In this document: positions 13,111 to 25,840 of the stretch, in pieces
Position numbering within the stretch: position 1 is the first letter of the stretch
How the letters are laid out: each line of letters opens with the position of its first letter
Source of the DNA: Ailanthus altissimus
Lineage: Eukaryota; Streptophyta; Magnoliopsida; Sapindales; Simaroubaceae
Length of the DNA: 64,000 nt
Reading direction: 5' to 3'
Assembly (NCBI GenBank): GCA_946807835.1
Contig: OX327684.1
Location: 13,850,501 to 13,914,500, forward strand
The notes under the pieces: generated by a model
Told to the model about the DNA's origin: nothing
Database searches by the model: none
Seen by the model: the letters and a program-made list of their open reading frames with translations, nothing else
Program-made: the position numbers and the translations under genes

Positions 13111-16100
13111 ACCTTATACATCATTAAAGTGAGGTATATGCCCTTGTAAACTCTTTCTCATTGCCTTCTGAAAGTCTATAAATTGATGGTTTAAACTATT
13201 TTTCCCTTTTTTTCTAACAATGATAAAATCATACAGCTAAATAGATGGAACATTTTGTAAATGGAAGAAATGAAGATGACAATAATACATATAGGTGATA
13301 TACTTTTATTTTTTTGTATACATTAATTACTTGTGTTTTTATGGTTTGTAAATGGGAGAAGGGGAACGCTTATTATAAACTCTAGCCAATATTTCTTCTT
13401 TTTAGATTGACAATGGTTTTATTTTTGATGTCATGGCTTATTACTTTTTGGATTGGTAATATAATAACTTTTTTGCAAAATACAAGTGCTAATTTGGACT
13501 TTATTTATCTTTTTATAAACAAATGCTATAGATGAATATCATTTTGACCAAACTACAATTATAAAGACGCATTGATCAACCCAATTATTAGCATACTTTT
13601 TATGGCGGGATTCCCTCACCTCCATTTGGAAGACGAAAGCGAGTTAACAGCAGGGGATATTTGAACAAGAGCTTCTCTCATCTCTTGAATCTATTCATTC
13701 TAGATCCAACAATTAAATTACCCCTCCCACGAATTTTTTCAAGTATTAACATGTTTTCAATGTTCCCTAGTATGACATTATGGACAACATTCACTTCTAT
13801 GCTCCTCTAATACACTAGTGTCTAAACTGGAAAAAAAGGATACCTAATTTCCCTTTTTATGATTCATACTTGAGTTAAATGGTAACCATAATAATAGGTT
13901 TAACTCTTTTTTTGCAAGTTTGCAAAGACATCCTAGTATTTTGTTGTAGAAAAAATAAAGTTTATGTGGATTCAAATTTTATTTTCAAATTCCAACTCCA
14001 ACTATCTCACCACAACAACAAATATTGTTCCTAAACCTTTATCATCCATTAACCTTTATCATCACATATATGTTGCCATTTAACCTCCTCCTTATATGGA
14101 TTCCATAATGCATAATAGCCATAAGTAAGTTTTTGCCTGCAAAAGAAATATAGTTTGCTACATTTTTTGTTTTTAAACTTAATTATTCATCCATTTGTTT
14201 GCCTGAAAGCCCTTGCACTAAATACTATGATATACAGTTTGGTTGCTTTTTCTCTATTGATTAGGATGGTTTTTTGTTGAATTGTTGAATGTTTGTTGTT
14301 ATTAATTGTTGTCTCAGAACACTCCAACAAATGAATCAACAATTTAAACTTGCATTCACATTCACTTTTAAAATAAAATACTAAATTCTTCTCAAACTCA
14401 TTGCAGTTTTAGAAGTTTTTTTACCAAATTTGCTCTAACAAAAATGTATTTCTTACCAAACTTGCAAAAGATTATTCGTGAATTTTAAGCTGGTTGAAAA
14501 TTAATATAATAAAAAATATAAAATTATAATATTAATTTTAAAGAAAATTGATAAAATATAACGATCAAAATCATATCACAAATTTAAATTCAGTAAAAGT
14601 CTTCTTATCAAAGTTTAACTCGTTTTTAAGTTAAAACTAACAGAAATAATATATAAATAGTTAACATAAACACTAAACAATATAATTAAAAATAACTGAT
14701 CAATTAAAGAAAAATAATTTTTTTAACTTGATTTAAGATTTTAGAACACATATTATAAATAAATTTATATTGGCATATTATAATTTTAAAATAAGCTAAT
14801 TTGTCAACTAGCTAAGCCAATAACATATTAAACATTAAAAGAGTAAAACAAATAAAAGTAAAATAAAATGGCTATCAATGTTCATAATACGAAGAAAATA
14901 AATAAAAAAATAAAATAAAATGATTATCAATCTTTATTAGTAAAGTAAACAAACAAAAAGATCAACTTATTTTTTTTAAAATATTCATATTATATATTTA
15001 ATAATATAATGTCAGTGAGAGAAGAAACATGTTATTTGATAATTAAACAAATATTTGACGAATATGAGCTAATAATTTTTATAAAATAGAGAATTAGAAA
15101 TGACAAAGTGGGGGAACAATGTTTATATAATAAGTGAGTTGAGAATAATTAATAAATTAAACAAAAAATAAAAATTATTATTTTAATTTTTCATTTAGAA
15201 TTACAACTAAAGTAACATCGTTTATTTTTTTTATATAAAAAAAATGTAAATAATTATGAATACCATAACGAGTATCTGTATAATATTTTATTAAAATCAT
15301 ACGTGTTTCAAATTTGTTATAGGTTTAAATTTTATATATTAAATTTACTTCAAAATTTATCAAAACTTTTACTTCAAAAGCAAATTTTAATAAATTTATA
15401 GGTCAATTTATCAATAAACTTTATCGTCGGGGCAAAGGTTGGATGCAATTCACAAGCTACTATTACTATAACTATATTGCATGTACTAATAGCTTTATTT
15501 TATTTATTTTATTTTATTGGTTTCTGAATCGGCAGGTACCCCTAACATTTTTTTGAACCAGGTACCAATAACTTGATTCTATATACATCTTTTCAGTGCT
15601 AATAGCTAATAATGTGACTAAAGCTCACTAGATTTGGTCCCATTTTCCATCCACTTCCTATAAAAAAAAATTAAAAAAAAAAAAAGCTATTTGGCCTATC
15701 AATCTTGTCCAATGAGATAATTAAATCAAAAAACAAAAAAAAAATCCACCTAGGGGGGTCTCCCATGAGATAATTATTAAATCAAAAAAACACAGCCACG
15801 TTTGAGACAGAATATATTCTTGGCAACGAACTCTTAAACAACTAAGTGCTGTTGCTGATAATGACTTAAGTTTTAAGTGATCGGATTCAAGAACAAAATG
15901 GAAACTTTTGGTCCAATTGGTGGGTCATTAGTTGGGTGAAGTAGACAGGGCTCGTGGGGGGAGCAAGAAAATGGGAGAGCTTTACTTATATTTATTTATT
16001 TAATATCTAACAAGCAAATAGAAGTTCCAAGATGACGAGACTCTTTTTATATAATTAGACAATAAAAAAAAAAAATACTTTTGTTGTTTGCATAATTAAA

Positions 16101-17185
16101 TGTAAATTCTTCATTTCCAGTTCAAATCTTTCATGGAGTTAGAAAAAATGAAGTCTTTAACATGGTTTTTAGTGGAAGTAGTTGGAATATAAGCTAGTGC
16201 TTTTTCTTTGCTATCCTTTTACTACGTTGTCTTGACTCTTTCTGCATTATCACCATTAACAGCTATACATAGAAGATAAATCAAGTCTCTGCCTGTGTGA
16301 TTTAATTAACTTAATTACTCAACTTGTTGCATATGTATGCATGCTTCTTACGCGGAGTTTACATACGCTTTTGGCGTGGATGAATATGATAGAATTATTA
16401 ATATTATGCAGAACATTTTGTCAAAAAAAAAATATATATGCAGAATATTTATGTATTAAATTTCTAATTATTTTCAAATATTTAGAATTTTGTAGTTTTG
16501 ACAATACAATTAATACAATTTAAAGTGTACCTTAACCCATGTTTATTTATTTCTTAAATTAAATTTGTAAAAGCACTTAAATGAATAAACTATATAACTC
16601 TTTCTTGATCCTTTTGAATTTAATAAGCGTTAAATGATGAAGAGAACGCTTGTGCTCCTATACGGACTAATTTCTGATACGTACATTATTTACTTCTCTA
16701 ATTGACCCTTAAGATTTAGCAATGACCTTTAAATTTTAGCAATGATTAATTATTAAATTATTATTATCATTTAAAGTACTTTAAGAAACAATAACTAATA
16801 ATGGTACATGGTCATTATTATTGTTATAAAATATCTAGCAGAATAAAACTTTAATCCATTAACTTATTTGGACACAATTTTATGATTAAGGTGTTATAAT
16901 TTTTAATCTATAATTATTTTTTTTTAAAAATTATTAGCTTATTAAAATAGGTGGCTGCGTAGTTAATAAATATTGTATACAAATTAACAATGTTTACTAA
17001 ATATTATAGTTATTATGCTTTTAAAATTAAGTAGAGACATGACCATCTCAATTATACCTTTAAATTTTTAAGTTTAACAATGCTGTAATATAATATAAGT
17101 ATGACCAAGCATACACTGATTAGTCATCTATTCAGTTTAATTGAGTTGAATTTTGTGTTAATTTTGATAAAACCGATCAATGTAT
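13111..17185. other. AT-rich intergenic sequence
   Basis: Four kilobases without a supported gene. The sequence is dominated by A and T runs, including poly-A at about 15660-15690 and 15735-15745. The only longer frame, 16341-16523, has low-complexity sequence and no motif. Confidence 0.5.
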
Positions 17186-17339
17186 GCTTCGATTAGCTAC
17201 AGAAGTAAATGGCAAGCTAGCAAAAATTCTACCAAATATGTATATTTAATCCATTTAACAGGGCAAAGCCATAGAAATTATAGTCATAGCTTCGATTAGT
17301 TATAGAAGTAAATGGCAAGCTAGCAAAAAATTCTACCAA
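17186..17339. repeat. Two 50-bp direct repeats
   Basis: 17186-17235 and 17289-17339 are near-identical (GCTTCGATTAG...ATTCTACCAA) with a 53-bp spacer. They differ at only a few positions. No function is visible. Confidence 0.8.
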
Positions 17340-17450
17340 TTAGTCTTCAATATGTTATGTTTTTTTCATTTTTTTTCAGCAAATTCAACAAGTTAGTTAC
17401 CATGGCTTGTCAATGTAGAAATTCTTGAACTCAGAAGGTTCTGTTTGTAT

Positions 17451-17655
17451 TTGTTAGATAATTTAAAATTGATGCTCTGATATTATATTAGAATAATTAT
17501 AGTTTGTGTATTTTTATTTTGAATAATAATTAAAAAGTGTGGCATTTATATAAACATTAAAACTCTAACCTATATAAAAATAATAATACATAAAACTACA
17601 GTTATAATACAAAAGACATAATGAAAAAGTATCTCAAATAGTCCACAACTTAAAT
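17451..17655 (-). repeat. LTR-like fragment, copy 1
   Basis: About 200 bp matches 19847-20062 in the same orientation. Read on the minus strand it has a TATATAAAT box, then a leader ending in TCTAATATAATATCAGAGC. That resembles the junction of a copia LTR with the initiator-methionine tRNA binding site (TGGTATCAGAGC). Confidence 0.55.
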
Positions 17656-17671
17656 AAGAAAAGATAAAGTA

Positions 17672-18350
17672 TAATTTGGACCCCCAAAATATTGTGAAAG
17701 AATAGTTTAGTCACTTTATTTTTAAAAATATTCAAATACACCTTTTTTTTGTTAATCTTTTTAGTTAAGTTGGATAGTAATTACTACAATTATTATAATA
17801 CTCCTAACTATTATTGATCGATAGTTAACTTGTATGATTAACATTGACCATCATTGACCAATATTAATCGGCATTAATTGATTGTTAACCAATACTAAAC
17901 TATTTTACTATGTAATGATGAGGTTATTTTTATCAATTGAGTATTAAAGAAGTTTGAAATTAATAAAAAATTGTTCATTATTTTTTTTTTTTACTAATTT
18001 TGGTTTCCTTTAATGCTTCATTTATGAAAATAACCTCAACATCTTGTAGATAATGAAATTTGGAGTCCAGTGGCATCTATAATGAATCAGTCTAGTATCA
18101 ATTAACAGTCAGTCAATGTCAATTAACAGTTAGTCAATATTGATTAATGTCGACTAACACCGATCAACATTGGTGAATGCCCGCTAGATTGTGCCATGTG
18201 TCTTTTATGAGTAAAAGACTATATTGCCCTTATTATTGTCAAAACTAATAGAAAAAATTAATTAAGATGAGTGAATTTGAGTAATTTTAAAAAATGTGAT
18301 GACTAAATTATCCTTTTCACAATACTTTAGAAGTTTAGTTGTCCTTTTCC
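17672..18350. mobile_element. Long foldback (MITE-like) element
   Basis: The two halves are imperfect reverse complements over most of about 680 bp. The outer arms (ATATTGTGAAAGAATAGTTTAG at 17688 onward, shown only in part by its first bases) mirror 18262-18330. The next segment around 17840-17900 mirrors 18090-18180 (GACTAAC/GTTAATC motifs). GATGAGGTTATTTT near 17927 mirrors AAAATAACCTCAACATC near 18027. No coding frame. Similar foldback structures occur among non-autonomous Mutator-like elements, but ends and target duplication were not fixed. Confidence 0.65.
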
Positions 18351-19846
18351 TAATAAGAAGTCATAATTTGATACTAACTTTAACACTCTTCGTCAAACGC
18401 AAGATGAAGAAAATAACTTGAGTTTGCAAAATAAATCAAACAAAAAATAATAAAATAACTAAATAAATAAATCTATAATTGTACCCATAAAAGATAATTG
18501 TTGTCGAAGTGAGGCATTCATTGTCGAAGAGTGACAACCATTTTCAGAGATAAGTAACATCATTGGAGAGAGACAATGTTATTAGAGAGAGACAACATTA
18601 TCAGATAGTGACAATGTTGTCTGAGAATGACAAGTGCAGTGAAAAAGTCAAAAACTACAAATGTAAACGCATTGAAAGAGAAATTGAAAGCAAACGTTGC
18701 AGGTGCAAGTGCAAGTGCAAGTGCATTAATGCAAAATTCGCAACCAAAAAATACAAAAATAAAAATTTGTCAATGTTATCAAGAAACCATAGGTGAATAA
18801 TGAAGAGACCAAAAGTTATAAAAGATTAATTTTTTTTTATGAGTTACAATACCAAATTTCATCGAGCGGATTTACCTAGTAATACCAAAAATTTCAAAGG
18901 TTCTCTTGAACCAAAATAACAAAGTCATCAACCCAAAATCGTCAAGAAACTCCAATAGCACAGTAAGAAATTGAAATTGAACTTGGTGCAACACATAAAG
19001 TACTTTAAAAGCCCTCATAATTAAATTTGCCTCATAAATTGTGAAACTACATATTTTTTCCTAATTTATTTAAAATTATACAATTTTTCTAAATTTATAT
19101 AAAATATCATATTCACCCTAATTTTATTTGAAATGTCAAAAAGGCCTCAAATCTTTTTCAAATGTCAATTAAACCTCAAAATATTTGATAACTTTGCAAT
19201 CTAACCAAAAAGTAACTTTGAATTATTTGTGAAAAAAATTCTTATAAACAATTAGTGAGTAGATCAGACAAGATTAGGATATGGATGAATAGATCGGACC
19301 AGAGGGAGAATTTTGGTATTGCCGATGAGTGTTGATGTGCCGTTGAACAGCATAAACTGGCTATGGCCAAAATTTGAGAATAAAAGACTTCGAGCGACGT
19401 GTGTAGTAAGGATACGTCTTCAATCGAATTTGATATTTGTCTTGTTGGATTCGTCGAAAAATGCTAAGTTGATTAATAAGGGCGGCAATGTGATACAACT
19501 AAAGATAGTGGGGTTATTAGGGCACTCGACAGCAAGTTTAATAGTTTTGATGATTTCTAATGACAGATTGGCAGCGAGAATAGCAAATAATGGACAACTA
19601 GTAATTTTTAAATTTGATGATGGTCTCAACCTGTTAGTTTGACGAAGGTGGTTGGCGACGGATAACGGTGATGGGCTGCATGCAATGGCAGATTGGTAAT
19701 AATAACAGTGGCGATGGTGATTTTGGATGCCAGAGAGAAGAATAAAACAAAGATAAAAAAAGAGAGAAATCGAAAAATTAATTTAAACTTTGAAATTAAC
19801 TTGGCACACAACTAATCTGGCTCTAATAGATATCCTGCCTTTAAGA
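18351..19846. other. Sequence between LTR-like fragments, no supported gene
   Basis: Open frames at 18563-18796 (plus) and 19313-19642 (plus) show no motif. The first includes a GCAAGT simple repeat at about 18700-18725. On the minus strand, 19300-19840 resembles a retroelement leader downstream of the fragment at 19847, but no gag is readable. Confidence 0.4.
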
Positions 19847-20062
19847 CCATGTTAGATATTTTAGAATTAAAGCTCTGAAATCTTGTTAGAATAATTGTAG
19901 TCTCTATATTTTTATTCTAAATAATAACTATAAATGGTAGTATTTATATAAGCATTAAAATTTTAATTTATATAAAAAAAGATAATCATAAAAACTATGA
20001 CTATAATACAAATGTTGACACAATAATAAATTTTTTAAATTGACAACAACTTAAGTAAGAAA
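19847..20062 (-). repeat. LTR-like fragment, copy 2
   Basis: Direct repeat of 17451-17655. The minus strand reads TATATAAATAC, then ATTCTAACAAGATTTCAGAGC, close to a copia LTR end plus the methionine tRNA binding site. The pair may be remains of one decayed element or two separate LTR scraps. Confidence 0.55.
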
Positions 20063-20121
20063 TTATTTTGATAATAACCTAAACGATATTAATAATTGAT
20101 AGACACGTGCGCACGCGCATG

Positions 20122-20148
20122 TACACACACACACATATATATATATAA
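20122..20148. repeat. (AC)n(AT)n microsatellite
   Basis: A run of alternating AC followed by alternating AT, preceded by a GTGCGCACGCGC stretch. Confidence 0.9.
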
Positions 20149-22635
20149 TGGATTTTATAGGTTCTTTGCGCGTGGACCTAAACTCAAAGGTTTTAAAAAT
20201 TTAATTATTAATGAACTTAAGAAAGAGTTTGAGAATTCACTCTCAAATTTGTTTTATTAGTGAAAATAAATCAAATGATCAGTCATAATCTAGTGTGCAA
20301 TGATCATACCTTGTCATCATTAAAAGCAATCAATATTAATTATTGTGGCCAAAAATCTAACATATATACAATAAGTCTCCCACCGTTTGTATAATTAACT
20401 TAATACTAACGTCAATTGTTGCTTTCAACAAAAGTAAACCAAAAAAGCAAGATTAAGAAGATTATATTTAAGCCAGCACAACTCTTGATTTATATACTTA
20501 CCTTTACATAATATTAATTAACCCACTGAGGCTGTTACGTTTTGCAACATGGAAATTGCTTAACAACTTTATTCATTGAGTGTTATTTGACGAATTCATC
20601 TTGTCACATATATTAATAAAATGTAGACCAAGACAGAGAAAATAAGTGACAAATAATGTCACGGAAAAAAGAAATTATAGAAATACTTTCGATAATTTGA
20701 AAATCTTCAAATAAATAAAAACCCTAATAACCTGCAATAAATAAAAAAAAGAGAGCATCGATGTAACTATTTTTTGTCATGAGACATGGGATACGAGTAA
20801 ATTTTCAAGTCATGCCAATGCCAGATAGACTAAGATCTAATCAGAACGTTAATTTTTTTAATTTTATTTTTGCTTAAAAAGCAACAATTTGTTGGATTTA
20901 AAAAAAGAAAAGAAATTTGCTGCAATTAAATTAATTAACTGGCCCTCATCTCACTTGTAATAATATTCACATTCTCAAGAATCTTAACTAAACAAGGTCC
21001 ACGCGTGTGTCGCTTAGTTGGACTCATTTTGGTGGGGTGCTTTTTTTTTTTTTTCCGCTTGTTATATTTCAAACATGCTTTTAGAAAGAGTGGTGCAAAA
21101 TGTTAGACAATCACGTAAATCCAATGAGCTTTTTGCCATAAAAGTTGGATCTTCAAATTCATGTATCATGAATAGTAGATGCATTATGTCTGTAAAGTTG
21201 GTGGTCTCAAGTTGCAACAATTACTCGATTCCTGAAAATTATCGTGCTATAATGCTACAATTATTATAAAATAAAATTATGTGTATAGCTTTTTTTAAAA
21301 AAAATATCTAAATAGGTGTGAAGTAAAATCAATGTAATTTCGAAAATAAAAACGAAATAAATAGAAGTGCAAACAAAGTCTATCTCCCATCTCTTTTGTT
21401 TTTTTTTTTTTCCTCGCAAACTATCTCCCATTTATTTCTTTACTTTGATTAAGTGTAATTATTATATGCATGTATGCAACTAAAATTTTCTAAGTCTTTG
21501 CTAGAAAATGTGAATGAGTAGAAACTCTGTTGGCATGTCAAGCAAGGTTGGTTGGATGGCACTTTCGCTTCTCAAAACTATAGAGTCAAGACCCAACTTG
21601 TGAGGACGACATGCACCATTTATAATATAGTGCTTTCATACTAAAACTTTCTGGCTTTCTAGGCTTATCATTGGGGTTACATATATAATAATGTTCTCTA
21701 AATCAAAATAGTTCTTAGTTAAGATTCTTTTTCTTCTTTTTTTAAGTTTTGTTTTTTAAATATATGCTTTACACTCAAAGCAAATAAACTTTTAAATTCT
21801 ATGTATGAATTCCATCTTGTGTGAATAGAGAGATAAGTGCATTGCACTTCATGCAATTAGGGTCAAACAATGATATGAGTGAGAACTAATCTTGATTAAT
21901 ATTATCTAAGTCAACAAAAAAAATCCCAAATTATATTATCACAAATCGCACAATTCAAATTAAAAAACAACTTAATTAATTTACAACTCGTCTCATATTC
22001 ATTATTTATTATTGAATCATATGTTTGAATTGATCTTTTTTCCTTTTTCATTTCAATATCAATAGGTATATATGTGTCTATTTGCTCAATTAGAAAAATC
22101 AATGCACTCATAAGTCTGCCTATATAATATATCATCATACAAAAAACTATAAACTTTGAAATGGGATTTGAAGAAGAAGGTAGGTAGTGCTAATGGTAGG
22201 GCATGTTAGAGACATAAAGATAATTTGATTAAAATAATATAATCCTTTTAGAAAAGAGGATTAAGGGGTGATTTTGGGCAACTAAAACAAAAAGGCAAGG
22301 TCTCCATTTTCATTGACAATTTCTATATTCCACTAGTAGATGTTAAACGTAACATTTCTATTGCTTGACCTTTGTATTATAAATATTAAATTTCAAGCAA
22401 TCGAACCCATTTAAGGGACAATGAGTCGAGTCCAAAAATTTATATATAATACAATTGAAAAACTAATATTCTAATTATGCACATTTTGTTTTCATACAGA
22501 GAACTTGTTCCTATCTATCCATTATACCATAGAATCTTTGATTAATGGCGAATTTATGGTTTAAGAAATCACCAAAGAATTTGAACATAGGGAGAGTCAA
22601 TTTTCTAACTTGAAGTGTACGAACTAATTCTATTT
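20149..22635. other. AT-rich intergenic sequence
   Basis: No gene, RNA gene or repeat recognised. The short frames at 21018-21269 and 21911-22138 lack motifs. Confidence 0.5.
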
Positions 22636-22640
22636 GATAA

Positions 22641-23445
22641 TGTTGAAATTTTTAACGTGCATTTTAAAAATCGTCTAAATATGTGTAGAATATTTCACTT
22701 ACAAGTAAATTAAGAACAAAAAAATCATAATAAAAAGATAAAATAATCACACAAGAAAGTTACGTAATTTGGTAACAAATGCTATATATTTACGATGGAT
22801 CATAAAATTTTAATCTCTTTTAGCAGTTCACAAAGAACTCAAATCACAAAGATTTCTCACAAAAGATAATCAAATAATACAATATAATAGACGAGCTCTC
22901 AATGATCTATTAATACTTTCTTAATTACTTAGATCTCAAGCACTCTTTTGTGCACTCAACACTCAAGACTCTCTAGCTCTCTATTCTCTTTATCTTAGAG
23001 TTTCTCTAATGCTTCAATAATTTTAAGGAGATACGAGGATTTATATAGTATTTAGAATGTCCCTAAAAATCTTATTTCTTGTTAAAATAAGAGTTCAAGA
23101 GTGTAGGAGTCCAAATCCTACTCAAATAAATCAATTCGAGCTAAAATCATCAAATTCCTAAATAGACAGCGCTGCGGCGAGATAAAGCTCTCATCGCAGC
23201 GAAGACATGATTTCGCCATAGCGCCATGCCTTTCATTCCTGTTGTCACAACGCTACATTTCCAGCGTTGCAGCGAGCTTGCCTAGGCAAGTCTCATTCAC
23301 TTGTTCTGACCTCTTCCTTATTTTTAACTCTCCGTTTTGCTTTCTTTCTCATACATTTAATATGTTATCGACCTCGTATTAACTCTTCATCAGTCATCAA
23401 CTTAAAATCATGCACAAATATAGTTTTGAATCATCAATTTTAACA
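22641..23445 (-). repeat. 3' LTR of copia element A
   Basis: Begins TGTTGAAA and ends TTTTAACA on the plus strand. Contains a GC-rich island at 23167-23280 with repeated GCGCTGCGGCGA-like text. Confidence 0.82.
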
Positions 23446-23850
23446 AAACCCTTCTTGATTTAAAATCTCTTTTTAAGAAGCCTTTTGGGATTTATCCACA
23501 CTAGAGCTCTATCATTTAGTGATAACTCCAGTTAAGTCTTTGTCTAGACTTAAATTTTATTGGGCTCGTGATTTCGATCTCCAAATATACGAATGATTCT
23601 TACCTAGGGTAGCCTTCGTATTGTGATCTCTATGTCTTTTTGACACTATAATCACAATCTCTTAATAGTTAAAACTTATTCTTATTAGCTTCACCCTTTC
23701 CATATATTCTCTTTTAACCTCTCTTACTATGGTTAGTAATTCTCCTATACTACCTTGTGTTTTACATTTCCTCAATAATCAATGTTGAGCCACTTACAAC
23801 ATTGTCCTCAAGCACATATAGCCACTTGTGCTTCTTATCTTTCATCATTT

Positions 23851-24850
23851 TTAGTATTCTTTTTTCGCTCTGAAGAAATACCCCTCTTTATCTAGCATTC
23901 TTAGAGATATCAAGTTCCTCTTAATTCTAAGAATGTGCCTTACACTATATAATTTTCTAATTTTTGTATCATGCTTTATCATCCTTATGTCGCTAATCCT
24001 CATAACTTCATCAACTATATTATTACCCATTAATACTTTACCCTTAATGGACTTATAATTAGTGAACAATGATTTATTAAGGCATATATGAAAATTATAG
24101 TTAGAATCTAGTATCCTTTCTCCAGCATACTTTCTAATAGAGGTTACCAAGGATTCTACTACTTCATAATCCTCCTTACAGACTATTGCAACATCTCTCT
24201 TCATCTTTCTTTTTTGACAATTCCTTATTAAATGCTCTTCTTTCTAGTAAAGATAGTACTTCTTGGATCTGTTCCTTGATTGATTTTTTTTTTATTTTTT
24301 CCTTTTGCAACCAATCTTGTTGCATTACCAAAACCAGATCTTCTTCTTAATTATTTTTAGTTCAATAAGGCTTTAATATCACTCATCGTTAAAATATCTC
24401 TACCATTCATAAATGTATCCACGAAGTGTTTATAATTTGGAGGAGAACGCAACAAGATAATTATCTTATCTTCATCTTTAATCTTGATGTTAGTTGTCAC
24501 AAGATTTATATTATCTTGTGAAATGCGTCAATATGGTCTTTAATTAAAGTCTCTTCAGCCATAGACAACTGATATAACTTCTTCTTAATATACAGATGAT
24601 TCGCCAAAGACTTCGTCATGTAAAAGGCATCAAGCTTCTTCCAAAGGCTAATTATTATCTTATTTTCAACCACCTCCCTTAGAACACCATTACTTAACGA
24701 TAAAACTATGATACTGTAGGCCTTCTTCTGAATAGTTTTTCTATCTGCCTCAGATCTAGATGATGTAAGTCTCTTCTTTTTACTAGTTGTTACTTGAGTC
24801 TCTTCAAGGGTTGAATATAAGCATTGACTTACAAGTAGAGTCATAACCTT
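23851..24850 (-). pseudogene. Copia gag and protease remnant of element A
   Basis: The capsid-like Gag protein packages the element's RNA. 24506-24844 carries the UBN2-type Gag region (STLEETQVTTSKKKRL, SLWKKLDAFYMTKSLANHLY, HIDAFHKII). Reading on with stops and frame changes gives DEDKIIILLRSPPNY and a basic, degenerate zinc-knuckle area. 23851-24204 matches the protease to pre-integrase segment (ERILDSNYNFHIC, IKRNLISLRMLDKEGY). The protease motif DSG has become DSN, so it would not be active. The sequence leaves the copia frame just after the LYVL motif that precedes the integrase zinc finger, exactly as in element B. Confidence 0.85.
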
Positions 24851-24964
24851 TATCTTCTATAGATTGAAATTATTTTGCTTATTAAATTTCTCTACTTTGT
24901 ACTTATAAGTTGTCATTGATGAAAATTTTATATTCTTGATATACTATACAGGTATTATAACAAT

Positions 24965-24981
24965 CCTTGATTCTAATACCA
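24965..24981 (-). promoter_or_regulatory. Primer-binding site of element A
   Basis: The minus strand reads TGGTATTAGAATCAAGG, two bases inside the 5' LTR. It is close to the initiator-methionine tRNA complement TGGTATCAGAGC used by plant copia elements. Confidence 0.7.
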
Positions 24982-24983
24982 CT

Positions 24984-25835
24984 TATTAGAGTTTTTAGCG
25001 TATACTCTAAAAACCTTCTAAGTGCGTGCATAAAATTTCACCTATAAGTAAAGCAAGAATAAAAAAGACTACAATAAAGAGATAAAATAATCATACAATC
25101 ACACAAGAAAGTTAAATGATTCGACAACAAATACCCACGTCCACAGTGAATCACAAGATTTTAACCCCTTTTATGCAGTTCACAAAGAACTCAAATCACA
25201 AAAATTTCTCACAAGAGATAATTAAGGAACACAATATAATAGACAAGCTGCCAATGATTTATTAATGCTTTTTTAATCACTCGGATCTTAGGCACTCATA
25301 TAGCACTCTCTTCCGCACTCAACACTTAAGGTTCTCTGACTCTCTATTCTCTATTTTGTAGTTTTTCTAATGCTTCAATAATTATAAGGAGTTACAAGGG
25401 TTTATATAGTATGTAGAATGTTCCTAAAATTTTTATTTCTTGTTGGATAAGAGTTCATATGTATAGAAGTTCAAATCCCACTCAAAAAAATCAATTCAAG
25501 CGAAAATCTTTAAATTCTCAAATAGGCGGCACCGCAGCGAGACAAAGCTCTATTCGTGGCAAATACATGACTTTGCCTCAGTGCCACAGTGAGAAGAACC
25601 CAGTGCTATGGCGCTACGACTTTTGTTCTTGGCGCTGCAGTGCTAAGTTTCTATCATTGCGGTGAGTCTGTATGGGCACGTCTCCTTTGCTTGTTCTGAC
25701 CCCCTATTTGCTTTTGACTCTTTATTTTGTTCCATCTCTCATATGTCCAACGCGTACTCGATATCGTGTTGACTTTTCATCATTCTTCAACTCAAAATCG
25801 TACATAAATATAATTTTAAATCATCAATTGCAACA
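24984..25835 (-). repeat. 5' LTR of copia element A
   Basis: Aligns along its whole length with 22641-23445. It is diverged, with many substitutions and small gaps, so the insertion is old. Contains a matching GC-rich island at 25526-25665. Confidence 0.82.
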
Positions 25836-25840
25836 AATAA

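Larger units (their letters stand above)
22641..25835 (-). mobile_element. Non-autonomous copia element A (gag-only type)
   Basis: Two direct LTRs, 22641-23445 and 24984-25835, enclose only about 1.5 kb. The flanks GATAA (22636-22640) and AATAA (25836-25840) are a 5-bp target duplication with one change. Read on the minus strand, the interior has a methionine tRNA-type primer site (TGGTATTAGAATCAAGG, 24965-24981), gag, a zinc-finger/protease region and a purine-rich tract (AAGAAGGGTTT) next to the 3' LTR. There is no integrase, reverse transcriptase or RNase H. Element B at 28954-32057 has the same layout and collinear interior. Non-autonomous copia-type elements that keep gag but lack pol are called TR-GAG elements. 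Mobilisation by a relative in trans is inferred. Confidence 0.85.

Noticed and set aside
18563..18796. 77-codon frame rich in Lys, Cys and Arg
   Set aside because: Its sequence comes from a GCAAGT simple repeat and A-rich text, with no homologous motif.
19313..19642. 109-codon frame on the plus strand with overlapping minus-strand frames
   Set aside because: No motif, no splice context, and it lies in what may be an LTR-element leader. Evidence is insufficient for a gene.
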